DNA from: JAAYUD01 sp963676865
GTDB lineage: Bacteria > Bacteroidota > Bacteroidia > Bacteroidales > Bacteroidaceae
Reading direction: 5' to 3'
Assembly (NCBI GenBank): GCA_963676865.2
Contig: CAXXSS010000001.1
Coordinates: 2,604,001-2,668,000 of the forward strand
DNA: 64,000 nucleotides
The position numbers and the translations under genes are program-made. Below the pieces are notes generated by a model, which was not told where the DNA came from, did not search any database, and was given only the letters and a program-made list of their open reading frames with translations. Below, piece by piece: positions 37,129-46,479 of the stretch (its first letter is position 1; every line of letters begins with the position of its first letter).

Positions 37129-40077
37129 TTAAAATTCAATATTCAAACCAAGCAAGAAAGATTTACTTTGAGGATAAGTGCCATAATCGACACCTTGTAC
37201 CGTACCGCTATTGCCATATTGGTTTACTTCCGGATCCATTCCTTTGTACTTAGTCAACGTAATGAGGTTGTTGAATGTTACATAAGGCAGTAACTTCGTG
37301 ATGCCCCATTTGCGGAGTAATGAATTCTTGATATCATACGAAAGCGTAATATTCTTCACTCTCAAGTAACTACCGTTTTCTACGAAGTACGAAGAGTTTT
37401 TCATATCAAATCCGGCCTTAGGTATGTTGGTTATCTGTCCGGGTATTCTCCAGCGATTCAACACTCTGGTCGACTGGTTCTTTCCATCATACATACCTTC
37501 TGTTTCCATGCGAGATACATTGTAGATGTCATTGCCATAGCTTCCTTGTAGCAGCACGCTTAGATTGAATCCTTTGTACGAAAAGGTGTTGCTCATACCG
37601 AAGGTGAAGTCCGGATTCGGATCTCCTATGAATGTTCTGTCCGATGCCGAAATCGTACCGTTGCCACTTATATCTTTGTACTTCAGTTCTCCTGTTTCGG
37701 GATCTACTCCGTTAGCGATATATCCCCAGAAGCAGCCTAATGGGCGTCCCGGCTGATTGCGTACAACGTAGTCGCTCACGAGGTCGGTTGTCTTTGCATC
37801 ATAATAGACTTGCGATAGTTCCAACTTCTTCAATTCATTTTTATTGAACGATATATTGAAGTTGGTTTCCCATTTGAATGCGCCTATCAGGTTGCGTGAG
37901 TCTATCGAAAATTCAAAACCTCTGTTTGTCATTGTTCCTTCGTTGCGGGTAAGCGTATTTGCCGGAGCAGATCCTGGAGGCAATGATACGGTCATCAGCA
38001 TGTTGGTCGTCTTCTTGTAATAATAGTCCATTCCAAATGTCAGACGATTTCTTAAGATGGTCAAATCGAGACCGATGTCTGTCTGAGACGTGGTTTCCCA
38101 TGTCAAATCGGGATAGCTTAGTGTAGTTTGGTTTGTCGTAGTGGGCACGGCATTATTGTTTCCTGTTGTGAACCACGCAATACGGTTGATGTCGTATGCT
38201 GCCAGGTAAGAGTAGTCGCCCAGCCCCGATTGGTTACCGGTTTGTCCCCAACCTCCACGTATCTTCATATCGTCTATCCATGTCAGATTTTTCATGAAAT
38301 TCTCGCTCGATATACGCCATGCTCCGGAGAACGATGGGAATACACCCCAACGATGGCCGGGAGCCAATTTAGACGAACCATCAGCGCGCAGATTGGCTGT
38401 TACCAAATATTTACTGTCGTAGTTGTATGCCACACGTCCCATATAAGACATGATTGCCCACTCCGATTCTGAGGTGCCGGTACCGGTCCACGATATTTCG
38501 TTGGCGGCATTCAACGTCTTTATATAACCGTTGGCATAGTGAGATCCGTTGATCCAGCTTTGCGACCATTTGGAACTTGTCCATGACGAACCGCCCATAA
38601 CATCCAACCCGTGTTTACCGAATTGTTTATTGTACGACAAAATATTATCGAATGTCAAGATGGTGTTTAAAGTCCGTTGGTCATATCCTGCTCCATAATT
38701 CTCTCTACCATTTGTCGTAGCGATAGGATCGAGGAAATTGAATACTTTTTGGTAGCCTCTATCCAGTGTCATTGATGATGTGAAAGTGAATCCGGGCATG
38801 AATGTGATCAATGCCTTTCCTGTAGCCAGCAATCTGTCCGATGTCGTCTTATTATCTTTCTGCCGAGCTACGTTTTCTGACGGACTGGTGACGTTTACAC
38901 CATAAAAATTATTGTAGTATTGTTTTGGATGGGCAGGGTCCCAAACGGGTGCATAAGTAGGAGTGTTGATCACGGCCAGCACTACACCGCCTCTGTTAGA
39001 TCCTTGCCCCGAAATAATGTCACCTGTACTTGTCATGTCGGCATAAGAAACGTCGGCACTTATCTTTAACCAACTTTTTATTTGATTGTTTAGCGAAGCA
39101 CGAAAGTTGTAACGTTTATAGCTCGAATAGTCGATGACACCATTTTCTCCCGTGTATCCACCCGAGATATAATAATTCATTTTCTCGTTACCATTCGTTA
39201 CCGACAGTTGATAATTTTGTGAAGTTCCTGTTCGGTAGACTTCATCGAACCAATTGGTCTTGTCAGTCAGATTGGTTGGCAAAGAAATCAATCCTATTTC
39301 GTCTTGTAAGTCTTTGTATTGCGCGGCATTCAGTGGCTTTATCTTATTCTGTATTTTGTTGAATCCAAAATGTGCATTGAAAGATACTTTTGCTACTCCT
39401 GCTTCTCCTTTCTTGGTGGTTACCATAATCACACCGTTGGCAGCACGCGAACCATATATCGCTGCCGAAGAAGCATCTTTCAATATCTGGATGCTGGCAA
39501 TGTCGTCGGGCGATAAATAAGAGATGTCTGTTGTTGGAACACCATCTATTACATAAAGAGGGTCATTACTTCCGTTCATAGACGTCGTACCACGAACACG
39601 AATGGTCATTCCTGCTCCAGGCATACCATTGGGAGACGATACCGAGATACCGGCCGCTTTACCTTGAATGGCCTGACTCACGGAGATGAGCGGACGTTCT
39701 GCCAAGTCTTTTGTCGAAACAGACGAAACGGCAGTGGTTACATCTTTTCTTTTTACACTACCGTAGCCTATTACCACAACTTCGTTGAGGAGTTGATTGT
39801 TTTCCTGAAGTACTACGGTCATTGTGTTTGTGGCTTTCAATTCTTCTGTCTTATATCCGATAGACGAAAAGACAATTGTGGCGCCACGTTTTACGCTAAT
39901 TGAGAAATGTCCGTTAATATCTGTTACGATACCATTTGATGTACCTTTCTCAATTACACTTGCTCCGATAACGGGTACTCGTTGTTCATCTGTTACCACA
40001 CCGGTAACCGATATCTTTTGAGCAAAACCTGTTAATGATACAAATATTGCCAGTAAGGCAATCAGTAATTTTTTCAT
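37129..40077 (-). CDS. SusC-like TonB-dependent transporter
   Basis: The ATG at 40077 (MKKLLIALLAIFVSLTGFAQ) gives a clean signal peptide and 982 residues. A TTG three codons upstream is also possible. The order is a CarboxypepD_reg-like domain (about 20-105), the VVVIGYGSVKRKDVTTAVSSV TonB-box/plug start (near 103), the plug to about 225, then the barrel. There is no STN domain, so it needs no FecR partner. This agrees with the SusR-like regulator upstream. It imports the oligosaccharide released by the GH30 enzyme. Confidence 0.95.
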   Translation of the reverse strand: MKKLLIALLAIFVSLTGFAQKISVTGVVTDEQRVPVIGASVIEKGTSNGIVTDINGHFSISVKRGATIVFSSIGYKTEELKATNTMTVVLQENNQLLNEVVVIGYGSVKRKDVTTAVSSVSTKDLAERPLISVSQAIQGKAAGISVSSPNGMPGAGMTIRVRGTTSMNGSNDPLYVIDGVPTTDISYLSPDDIASIQILKDASSAAIYGSRAANGVIMVTTKKGEAGVAKVSFNAHFGFNKIQNKIKPLNAAQYKDLQDEIGLISLPTNLTDKTNWFDEVYRTGTSQNYQLSVTNGNEKMNYYISGGYTGENGVIDYSSYKRYNFRASLNNQIKSWLKISADVSYADMTSTGDIISGQGSNRGGVVLAVINTPTYAPVWDPAHPKQYYNNFYGVNVTSPSENVARQKDNKTTSDRLLATGKALITFMPGFTFTSSMTLDRGYQKVFNFLDPIATTNGRENYGAGYDQRTLNTILTFDNILSYNKQFGKHGLDVMGGSSWTSSKWSQSWINGSHYANGYIKTLNAANEISWTGTGTSESEWAIMSYMGRVAYNYDSKYLVTANLRADGSSKLAPGHRWGVFPSFSGAWRISSENFMKNLTWIDDMKIRGGWGQTGNQSGLGDYSYLAAYDINRIAWFTTGNNNAVPTTTNQTTLSYPDLTWETTSQTDIGLDLTILRNRLTFGMDYYYKKTTNMLMTVSLPPGSAPANTLTRNEGTMTNRGFEFSIDSRNLIGAFKWETNFNISFNKNELKKLELSQVYYDAKTTDLVSDYVVRNQPGRPLGCFWGYIANGVDPETGELKYKDISGNGTISASDRTFIGDPNPDFTFGMSNTFSYKGFNLSVLLQGSYGNDIYNVSRMETEGMYDGKNQSTRVLNRWRIPGQITNIPKAGFDMKNSSYFVENGSYLRVKNITLSYDIKNSLLRKWGITKLLPYVTFNNLITLTKYKGMDPEVNQYGNSGTVQGVDYGTYPQSKSFLLGLNIEF

Positions 40078-40133
40078 ACGTACCAAATTTTAATGTTAAT
40101 ATAATCGTCAGTAGATGGTTGCCCATCTGTGTA

Positions 40134-40170
40134 CAAAATTAGCCGATTCTAGGGTACGCTGTTCCGATTC
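40134..40170 (-). promoter_or_regulatory. Promoter and direct-repeat operator candidate of the GH30 utilisation operon
   Basis: On the - strand TAATTTTG (40141-40134) is a -7 element 57 nt before the susC-like ATG. Just upstream, GAATCGG occurs twice (40170-40164 and 40149-40143), exactly 21 bp apart, about two helical turns. The repeats overlap where a -33 box would lie, as expected for an activator site. The SusR-like protein is the natural candidate binder. Confidence 0.55.
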
Positions 40171-40285
40171 CAATAAATAAGTGGATAGCTGCTCTATTTA
40201 TTTATCTATCAATCAGATGTTTGTCGCGTCTTTTGACAACATAAAAAGTGGATATAATATGGATGTGGTAAATAAAAAGAAAGAA

Positions 40286-41917
40286 CTAACGAATCCTTTT
40301 TATCGCATCTTCGAAAGTGCTTCTCTCTACTTTTGCACTGTTTTTTACTTTTGCCCGATAATTGTAAATAGTATTTGCCGAGTAACGCAAAAATTCAGCT
40401 ATCTGCGAACTGTTGTCAATGCCTAGACGTATAAGGGCAAAGATGCGCAGTTCGGTGTTCAATAACTCTCCCTTTTTAGGGATGAGTTTTCCTTCGTCTT
40501 CGAGCAATACATTGATTTGCTCTACAAAATTGGGGAACAGATGTAGAAATGCCGAGTCGAACGTGGCATAAAGTTGATCCAACTCTTTGCTCAGACCCTC
40601 AGAAGAGCGGGTCATGTTGTACAACTCGTCGGTACGTTTCATGGTCACCATTTTGTTCACCATCTTTCTATAGGCATTGAGCTTATCTATATACATGGAA
40701 CAAAGGTTTAGGAAACGCCCGATGTATTCTTCTTTTATATGATTTGATTCGGATAGTTCGTCATTGGTTGATTTCAATTCATCATTGAGCGATTGCAATT
40801 TGAAATTTACTTGTTGCAGCGCGTTCTTTGTGGCCGACAGTTTACGGAATTGTATACCTATATATATGAATGCCAGTGCGAGGGCTACGAACAGAAAACT
40901 GATGAGAATAAGATTCAATTGAAGTTTTTGATTTTTCTTTTCGATCATCGACTGGAAAGTAGCGTCTATCAGCGACAAGATCCCCGCACTCTGAATATTT
41001 CTCAAACGAGCATTATAAAGCTTGGTTTCATTCCACGAAAAGCGCATATAGGTGTAGGCTCTTTCAATATCTCCTTTGTCGTATAGCAATTTGGCCAATG
41101 TCCATAGAGACGCATGGTCCATTATAGCCGATTGGATATCCGAAATGGAAGAGAGGGCCAGACAACTCATTTCTTGCTTGCTGTTGAGCTCCAAATTATA
41201 GATAACAGATCGATGATACATCACCAGTGCATAGGTAGGAGTGCCCATTTTAGCTTGTACCAATCGTTCATTATTGATTTTCATTGCTCGCTTATACTCT
41301 TTATTGTCTCTGGCTGCCGTTTCTTGCATCTGCCGGTATTCGTCGGTGTTTGGGGGTAGCAACTGATAAATCAGCTCTTTGTAGTTTCGTGAGATCTTTT
41401 CATACTTCACTTTGCTCAATCTGTCTTGCGAGTAACATCCCATTTCGCCATAGGCATGATCGTAGCACATATAGTATTGGAGTTTTAATGCAGCTGGAAT
41501 CTTGTTTTTGTCAATACCGTTTAGCAGGTCGATCGATTCCATATACATGCCCGATGAAGAAAGAAGATATGATAGTTTCAATTTGCTGCCTATTATCCAC
41601 GATACATTGCCCACGGCTGTTGCCAGCTCGATGTTATTGTCCAGATAGGCAATGGTCGAATCGCACGAATACGGCTTGTATTCTTCGTATAGTTTCTCGT
41701 TGAGCAGGTAGCGCTCTTTCGATAATGACGACGTTTTGGCTAGTTGGGCTTTTATTTTCTTGATGCGTAGTTCGCGTTGACTCTTATATATTTGGTGATC
41801 TTTGATTGTTCGATCTAATACATTCAATAGAGAATCCAATTGATTATTGTTGGCAAATGTGGGAACAGTGCCCATTATTCCCCATAGAATAGATAGTATT
41901 AAGAGACGGTATTTCAT
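40286..41917 (-). CDS. SusR-like membrane-spanning transcriptional regulator (DUF6377 type)
   Basis: This 543-residue protein has a signal peptide (1-22), a helical TPR-like periplasmic sensor (about 30-325), one membrane helix (333-356), a coiled coil (about 360-395) and a cytoplasmic region ending in an HTH (LNTELRIFALIRLGI..., then RYSANTIYNYRAKVKNSA, about 486-528). This is the layout of SusR, which binds a glucan-derived ligand in the periplasm and activates susB-G in Bacteroides. It is transcribed on the same strand as the PUL but separated from susC by 208 bp, so it is probably a separate unit. A - strand -7 element lies at 41956-41949. Confidence 0.87.
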   Translation of the reverse strand: MKYRLLILSILWGIMGTVPTFANNNQLDSLLNVLDRTIKDHQIYKSQRELRIKKIKAQLAKTSSLSKERYLLNEKLYEEYKPYSCDSTIAYLDNNIELATAVGNVSWIIGSKLKLSYLLSSSGMYMESIDLLNGIDKNKIPAALKLQYYMCYDHAYGEMGCYSQDRLSKVKYEKISRNYKELIYQLLPPNTDEYRQMQETAARDNKEYKRAMKINNERLVQAKMGTPTYALVMYHRSVIYNLELNSKQEMSCLALSSISDIQSAIMDHASLWTLAKLLYDKGDIERAYTYMRFSWNETKLYNARLRNIQSAGILSLIDATFQSMIEKKNQKLQLNLILISFLFVALALAFIYIGIQFRKLSATKNALQQVNFKLQSLNDELKSTNDELSESNHIKEEYIGRFLNLCSMYIDKLNAYRKMVNKMVTMKRTDELYNMTRSSEGLSKELDQLYATFDSAFLHLFPNFVEQINVLLEDEGKLIPKKGELLNTELRIFALIRLGIDNSSQIAEFLRYSANTIYNYRAKVKNSAKVERSTFEDAIKRIR

Positions 41918-42012
41918 ATTGTTAGAATATTGTTCTTTTTTACTTTGACAAATATATATATTTTCTTTGATACCGTCATCAAGTAATTCGAAAAATAAGC
42001 CCGATTATTTTT

Positions 42013-42041
42013 GTTATTACTTTCAACTTATTTTATCTTTG
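42013..42041 (+). promoter_or_regulatory. Promoter of the TPR protein gene
   Basis: TTTG (ending at 42013), a 20-nt spacer and TATCTTTG (42034-42041) fit the Bacteroidota consensus, 36 nt before the ATG. Confidence 0.65.
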
Positions 42042-42077
42042 CCTCCTAAATTCAGTACCACTTAATTCGATACGATA

Positions 42078-43037
42078 ATGGGATTTTTAAAATCAATATT
42101 CAGCACCAATACCTTGGCGCCCGAAGAGGAGAAGAAGAAAGAAGAAAAAAGGAAATTTGATATATTCAAGTACGATGGCATTCGTAGTCAAAACATGGGG
42201 CAGCTCGACTATGCCGTCAAATGTTTGCGCGAGGCCCTGAATATTCACGACGACGAGGAAGTGTTGGCTCATCTGGGCCAGGCGCTTTCCGTTCAAGGCA
42301 AATTGGATGAGGCTTTCGATGTCTATTCTAGGCTCACCGAAATGTATCCCCGCAATGTGGAGTCTTTTCTGGCATTTGCCAATGTATGCTTTTTACTCGA
42401 CAAGTTCGACGAGATGCTCTCTGCCGCAGAGAAGGCTCTTGCGTTAGACGATAACAACGCGGCGGCCTATTTCTTGCAGGGTAGGGCTCTGTTCGGATTG
42501 CACAACGATGTGATGGCTGTTGCGGCGTTGACCAAGTCCGTTGCGCTTCGTGAGTCTTATGTGCAGGCTCTGCTGTTGCGTGCCGAGGTGCTATTGTCCA
42601 TGCGACAATTCGAAGAAGCCTCGAAGGATATTGAGGAGGTATTGTCTCAAAATGAAGCGGACGAAGATGCTTTGCGTCTCAAGGGCAAAATGTTGGAAGC
42701 TCTCGACCGGAAAGAGGAGGCCGAAAAGGTCTATCGCGACTTGATTGCTACCGATCCGTTCTACGAACAGGCTTATGTCAGCTTGGGCGATTTGTTCATC
42801 ACTCAAGATCGGTTGTCCGATGCCATTGAGTTGTTTGACGAAGCAATCGAACTGAATCCCCATTTTGCCGAGGCGTATCGTGAGAGAGGACGTGCCAAAT
42901 TGTTAAGTGGCGACGAAGCCGGTTCGCTTCAAGATGCTCAGAAGGCTGTCGAGCTCAAACCGCAAGAAATCGATGTTAGTGGCCAGTTTAGAGTCGAAGA
43001 GAATAAACCGATCAATATATTGGGTCTTTATAGTTGA
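42078..43037 (+). CDS. Tetratricopeptide repeat protein
   Basis: This 319-residue soluble protein has no signal peptide. A Lys/Glu-rich stretch (17-27) precedes about seven TPR units (38-285) with typical spacing, e.g. KYDGIRSQNMGQLDYAVKC and AYVSLGDLFITQDRLSDAIELFDEAIEL. It is an adapter-type protein with no catalytic motif, and its partner cannot be named. A small hairpin sits directly after the stop between it and the convergent lipoprotein gene. Confidence 0.82.
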   Translation: MGFLKSIFSTNTLAPEEEKKKEEKRKFDIFKYDGIRSQNMGQLDYAVKCLREALNIHDDEEVLAHLGQALSVQGKLDEAFDVYSRLTEMYPRNVESFLAFANVCFLLDKFDEMLSAAEKALALDDNNAAAYFLQGRALFGLHNDVMAVAALTKSVALRESYVQALLLRAEVLLSMRQFEEASKDIEEVLSQNEADEDALRLKGKMLEALDRKEEAEKVYRDLIATDPFYEQAYVSLGDLFITQDRLSDAIELFDEAIELNPHFAEAYRERGRAKLLSGDEAGSLQDAQKAVELKPQEIDVSGQFRVEENKPINILGLYS

Positions 43038-43050
43038 TGATGATGTGGAG

Positions 43051-43073
43051 TAGTGGTGCTACCACTATTTTAT
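43051..43073 (+). terminator. Small hairpin between convergent genes
   Basis: TAGTGGT-GCT-ACCACTA (43051-43067) with a following TTTTAT run forms a 7-bp stem. It overlaps the stop codon of the - strand gene ending at 43065 and may end the + strand TPR transcript. Confidence 0.5.
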
Positions 43074-43910
43074 ATCGGTTTGTTTTAAGTGCAGCGAGTC
43101 GTATTTCTGCTTTTTCAGTACAAACTTTATTTTCACGTTGGCGTCGTCTATGGATGCTTTCAACTTTTGAATGGAAGTGAGCACGCCTGTCAGTAGGTAT
43201 ATTTGCTTCAAGGCTTGTCGGTCCGAAGCAAGCATGGTCATGGCATATTTAGAACCTCCCAAGAATTCTACCCGTATATTCTTATTGCAGTTGGCATACA
43301 AGAAATTGATCACTCCACCGTCTGCGCCGTAATGAAAGTCCGCCTGCTCAAACTTCTCGTTCAAATAATTGTCTTTGTATACGTTGTTCGATGTCGGGGT
43401 CTGGGCGTAGGTACCGTCCGGAGCCATCACTTTGATAAGGTTGTGATTGATGTACCTGCCGCCATGATAGATGGATGTTAAGGTCATAATACCCAGCTCG
43501 TTCACCTGAAAACGTAAGAAACTGCGATGCAAATTGCGCTCTACGGTTTGTGTGCGCCAGAAGTAATTGCCTATTGTCTGATATTTTTTATCTTTCTCAA
43601 AAGTATATTGTCCCTTAATAGCGTCCAGCTCCTGTTGCTTGCTTTCCAGCATCGACGACAGATAGCGCAGGTTGTGCTGTTGTTCTTTCAGTACCACAAT
43701 ACAGAGTAGATTTTGTCCCGCTTTGCGCAGCTTGAATTCTTCCGGATAGAGTTTGTTCAGACTGTCTATCTCGAGTTTGGCTGCATTGAAATCTTCACGT
43801 CCCAGTGCTGCACGGGCAGATTCGAGCCGCATTTCGGCTTTCTCTTTCTTCGAGCCGCTGCACGAGACAATCAGGATAAGGATATTAAGTAGTATAATGA
43901 GTTTCTTCAT
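43065..43910 (-). CDS. Coiled-coil lipoprotein of unknown function
   Basis: This 281-residue protein has a type II signal peptide (IILLNILILIVSC, Cys17), a helical stretch rich in Lys/Glu (20-110, with LSSMLESKQQELDAIKGQ coiled coil) and a beta-rich C-terminal half. I do not recognise the family. The promoter region is shared with the divergent nucleotidyltransferase gene, with - strand TAATTTTG at 43939-43932. Confidence 0.75.
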   Translation of the reverse strand: MKKLIILLNILILIVSCSGSKKEKAEMRLESARAALGREDFNAAKLEIDSLNKLYPEEFKLRKAGQNLLCIVVLKEQQHNLRYLSSMLESKQQELDAIKGQYTFEKDKKYQTIGNYFWRTQTVERNLHRSFLRFQVNELGIMTLTSIYHGGRYINHNLIKVMAPDGTYAQTPTSNNVYKDNYLNEKFEQADFHYGADGGVINFLYANCNKNIRVEFLGGSKYAMTMLASDRQALKQIYLLTGVLTSIQKLKASIDDANVKIKFVLKKQKYDSLHLKQTDIK

Positions 43911-43931
43911 TGCTTGTTTCTTTATTACTCA

Positions 43932-43960
43932 CAAAATTACGAATTAATTCTGTATCTTTG
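43932..43960. promoter_or_regulatory. Divergent promoters
   Basis: A - strand -7 element TAATTTTG (43939-43932) for the coiled-coil lipoprotein and a + strand TATCTTTG (43953-43960) for the nucleotidyltransferase gene lie 13 bp apart, so the two promoters probably interfere with each other. Confidence 0.55.
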
Positions 43961-43989
43961 CACACTCGAAAGAGAATAATAGTAATTTC

Positions 43990-45423
43990 ATGATAAATTT
44001 GAACGAGAAGGAATTAAGAGATTGTTTCGCAGCTCCTATATTTGGAGAAATCTCGGCTGCGGCAGACGAATGGGGACTGGAGTGCTATGTCGTCGGTGGA
44101 TATGTTCGCGATCTCTTCTTACAACGTCCTTCAAATGATATAGATATAGTAGTGGTGGGCAGCGGCATCGATATGGCTCATGCCCTCAAAAGACGCTTGG
44201 GTAGACAGGCGAGTGTGGCTGTGTTCAAAAATTTCGGCACCGCCCAACTCAAATACAAAAACCTTGAGATAGAGTTTGTCGGGGCCCGCAAAGAGTCCTA
44301 TCGGCTCGATTCGCGCAAGCCTATTGTCGAAGACGGCACCCTCGAAGACGATCAAAACCGTCGGGACTTCACCATCAACACCTTGGCGGTGTGTATGAAC
44401 AAGTCTCGCTTCGGCGAGTTGGTCGACCCCTTTGATGGTATTGAAGATTTGCATCGCAAGACCATTCGTACTCCGCTCGATCCCGATATTACTTTCAGCG
44501 ACGACCCCTTGCGCATGATGCGTTGTGTGCGTTTTGCCACTCAGCTCAATTTCTTCATCGACGATGCTACTTTCGATTCGCTCTGTCGCCAGTGCGAGCG
44601 TATCAAGATAATCTCGGCTGAGCGTATCATCGACGAGCTCAACAAGATCATCTTGTCGCCTGTCCCATCCAAAGGCTTTGTCGATTTGGAGCGTTGCGGG
44701 TTGCTCGAACTTATTTTCCCCGAACTCACAGCTCTCGAAGGTATTGAAACAAAGAATGGGGTAGGGCACAAAGATAACTTTTACCATACGTTGCAGGTGC
44801 TCGACAATATCAGCAAGCATACCGATAACCTCTGGCTCCGTTGGGCGGCTTTGTTGCACGATGTGGGCAAGGCTCCTACCAAGATGTGGAGCCCTAAGAG
44901 CGGCTGGACTTTCCACAACCATAATTTTATGGGTGAGAGAATGGTTCCCGTTATCTTCGATCGTCTCAAGCTGCCGAAGAACGAAAAGCTGAAATACGTC
45001 AAAAAGCTGGTCGGGCTTCACATGCGTCCCATAGTCATTGCCGACGAGGAAGTCACCGACTCTGCCGTGCGCCGTTTGCTCTTCGAAGCGGGCGACGACA
45101 TAGATGATCTGATGACTCTTTGCGAAGCAGATATCACTTCCAAGAACAACGAGCGTCGCCAGCGTTTTCTGAACAATTTTCAATTAGTACGTCAGAAGTT
45201 GGTCGATTTGGAAGAGCGCGACCGTGTCCGCAATTTCCAGCCTCCCGTATCGGGCGAAGAAATAATGAAAATATTTGGCTTGTCGCCATGCCGTGAAGTC
45301 GGTGCGCTGAAAAGCTCTATCAAAGATGCTATTCTCGATGGTGTCATCCCCAACGAATACGAGCCTGCACGGCAATATATGCTCGAGAAGGCTCGTAAGA
45401 TGGGATTGAAACCGGTAGAATAA
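43990..45423 (+). CDS. cca: CCA tRNA nucleotidyltransferase / poly(A) polymerase family with HD domain
   Basis: This 477-residue protein has the class II nucleotidyltransferase head (VVGGYVRDLFLQ at 34-45; metal-binding Asp50/Asp52 in SNDIDI; RRDFTINTLA near 128), an RNA-binding helical part and an HD domain (LRWAALLHDVGKAP near 283-296). The HD-containing form is the usual bacterial CCA-adding or A-adding enzyme, which repairs tRNA 3' ends. CCA addition versus poly(A) activity cannot be separated by eye. Confidence 0.93.
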   Translation: MINLNEKELRDCFAAPIFGEISAAADEWGLECYVVGGYVRDLFLQRPSNDIDIVVVGSGIDMAHALKRRLGRQASVAVFKNFGTAQLKYKNLEIEFVGARKESYRLDSRKPIVEDGTLEDDQNRRDFTINTLAVCMNKSRFGELVDPFDGIEDLHRKTIRTPLDPDITFSDDPLRMMRCVRFATQLNFFIDDATFDSLCRQCERIKIISAERIIDELNKIILSPVPSKGFVDLERCGLLELIFPELTALEGIETKNGVGHKDNFYHTLQVLDNISKHTDNLWLRWAALLHDVGKAPTKMWSPKSGWTFHNHNFMGERMVPVIFDRLKLPKNEKLKYVKKLVGLHMRPIVIADEEVTDSAVRRLLFEAGDDIDDLMTLCEADITSKNNERRQRFLNNFQLVRQKLVDLEERDRVRNFQPPVSGEEIMKIFGLSPCREVGALKSSIKDAILDGVIPNEYEPARQYMLEKARKMGLKPVE

Positions 45424-45428
45424 TTGCA

Positions 45429-45746
45429 TTATTTCGTGCGTAGTCTTTCAAATTCCGGAATAGCATCGAAGCAAGGGCATTCCTTGATGCGTTCGTGCTT
45501 CTCTATCACACCGTTACCATTCAGATCGGGCGACAGATCCCGGTGTTCCACTACGCGTGCCTGCGGATAGCGTGTCCATAACTGGCGCACCAACTCGTGC
45601 ATAGCTATGGATTGCTGCACCGTGCGTGTGTCGGCGGCTTTGCCGTTCTCGTCTACGCCGCCTTCATAGCATATTCCTATCGATTCCCTGTTGTGTCCGT
45701 AGCAGTGAGCACCAATATCTTGCTCTGGGCGCATGCGTTCTATCCT
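45429..45746 (-). pseudogene. N-acetylmuramoyl-L-alanine amidase, 5'-truncated
   Basis: The frame is open from 45746 to its stop at 45429 and encodes the C-terminal two-thirds of an Amidase_2 enzyme: GAHCYGHNRESIGICYEGG, then a VEHRDLSPDLNGNGVIEKHE stretch, then ECPCFD. The usual N-terminal part with the first zinc His (IIIHCSA-type motif) is absent; an in-frame stop lies just upstream of 45746. The remaining ORF could start at the ATG at 45734 but would lack a zinc ligand. In Bacteroides, amidases like this sit next to small HU-like and VirE/primase-type genes, which are missing here. Confidence 0.8.
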
Positions 45747-46090
45747 TCATTTTCTGTTTGGCCAGAAAACGAAGCAAAAGAGCCACCGGCGCATCTTTAC
45801 CAGTCTCATTCCATATCGGTCTGAAGCCGCAAATCCATAAACGCAGTCGTTCCTCCTTTGAACGAAATGGATTTATCGACTTCATCCTCGACACTTCATG
45901 GAGACGTAAAGCTGAAGCCGGGCCGACTGTATTGGACCTATATTGAACACGGAGTGAAATTCGTGTGCCGGTGGTTTTCTTTGCTTTTGTTTCTTTGCCC
46001 ACACAGAAATGAATATCTATTGTACGAAATAGGAAATTTCACAACAGAAAATGACTTGACCATCTTCTAGCTGAAAAAGTCATTTTACAT

Positions 46091-46129
46091 GCCCATTTTC
46101 TTGAAAAAGCAAGAAAATAGGCTTTTTTT
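46091..46129 (+). terminator. Hairpin with T-run
   Basis: GCCCATTTTCTTG (46091-46103) and CAAGAAAATAGGC (46110-46122) pair with one mismatch, followed by seven T. It looks like a working terminator, but no + strand gene remains upstream of it. Confidence 0.7.
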
Positions 46130-46324
46130 ATGCTTTTTCAATTTTGCCTTTATTCCTGCTATTATCGTCAATAACTGACACTATTTATACCAGAAGCTTG
46201 TTTTTCATAGCAAAGTGATTTTTATGAACATCCAAATAATCAAAAAATGGATGAAAAAAGTGATTTTTCTGCATTTTTGTAAAACGGCTCTACAATATAT
46301 TTAAAGTTGGATTCATTTTTTGAA

Positions 46325-46479
46325 TCGGGGTGTTCGGGGTGTTCTTTCTATAGGAGATTATTACTTTTTTATTTGTAAATATAAAGGATAATATCGTACT
46401 ATCATAATGATAGTACTAAATATTGACAAAGTAAAAAAACACAAAAAGTCTCTAAGGAAATACACCCCGAACACCCCGA
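46325..46479. repeat. Inverted-repeat-bounded segment (155 bp)
   Basis: TCGGGGTGTTCGGGGTGT at 46325-46342 recurs as its exact reverse complement at 46462-46479. Each arm is itself a tandem duplication of TCGGGGTGT. Between them lies a 21-nt palindrome, GTACTATCAT-A-ATGATAGTAC. No ORF. It may be a small mobile element or a regulatory structure. Confidence 0.6.

Noticed and set aside
44131..45183. 350-residue - strand open frame inside the nucleotidyltransferase gene
   Set aside because: It lies wholly opposite a clear CCA-type gene with all motifs; a long antisense shadow caused by codon bias, without its own motifs or promoter.
45664..46002. 112-residue - strand open frame overlapping the amidase remnant
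   Set aside because: It overlaps the truncated amidase in another frame, is strongly basic, starts with a charged non-domain stretch and has no recognised family; most likely spurious.
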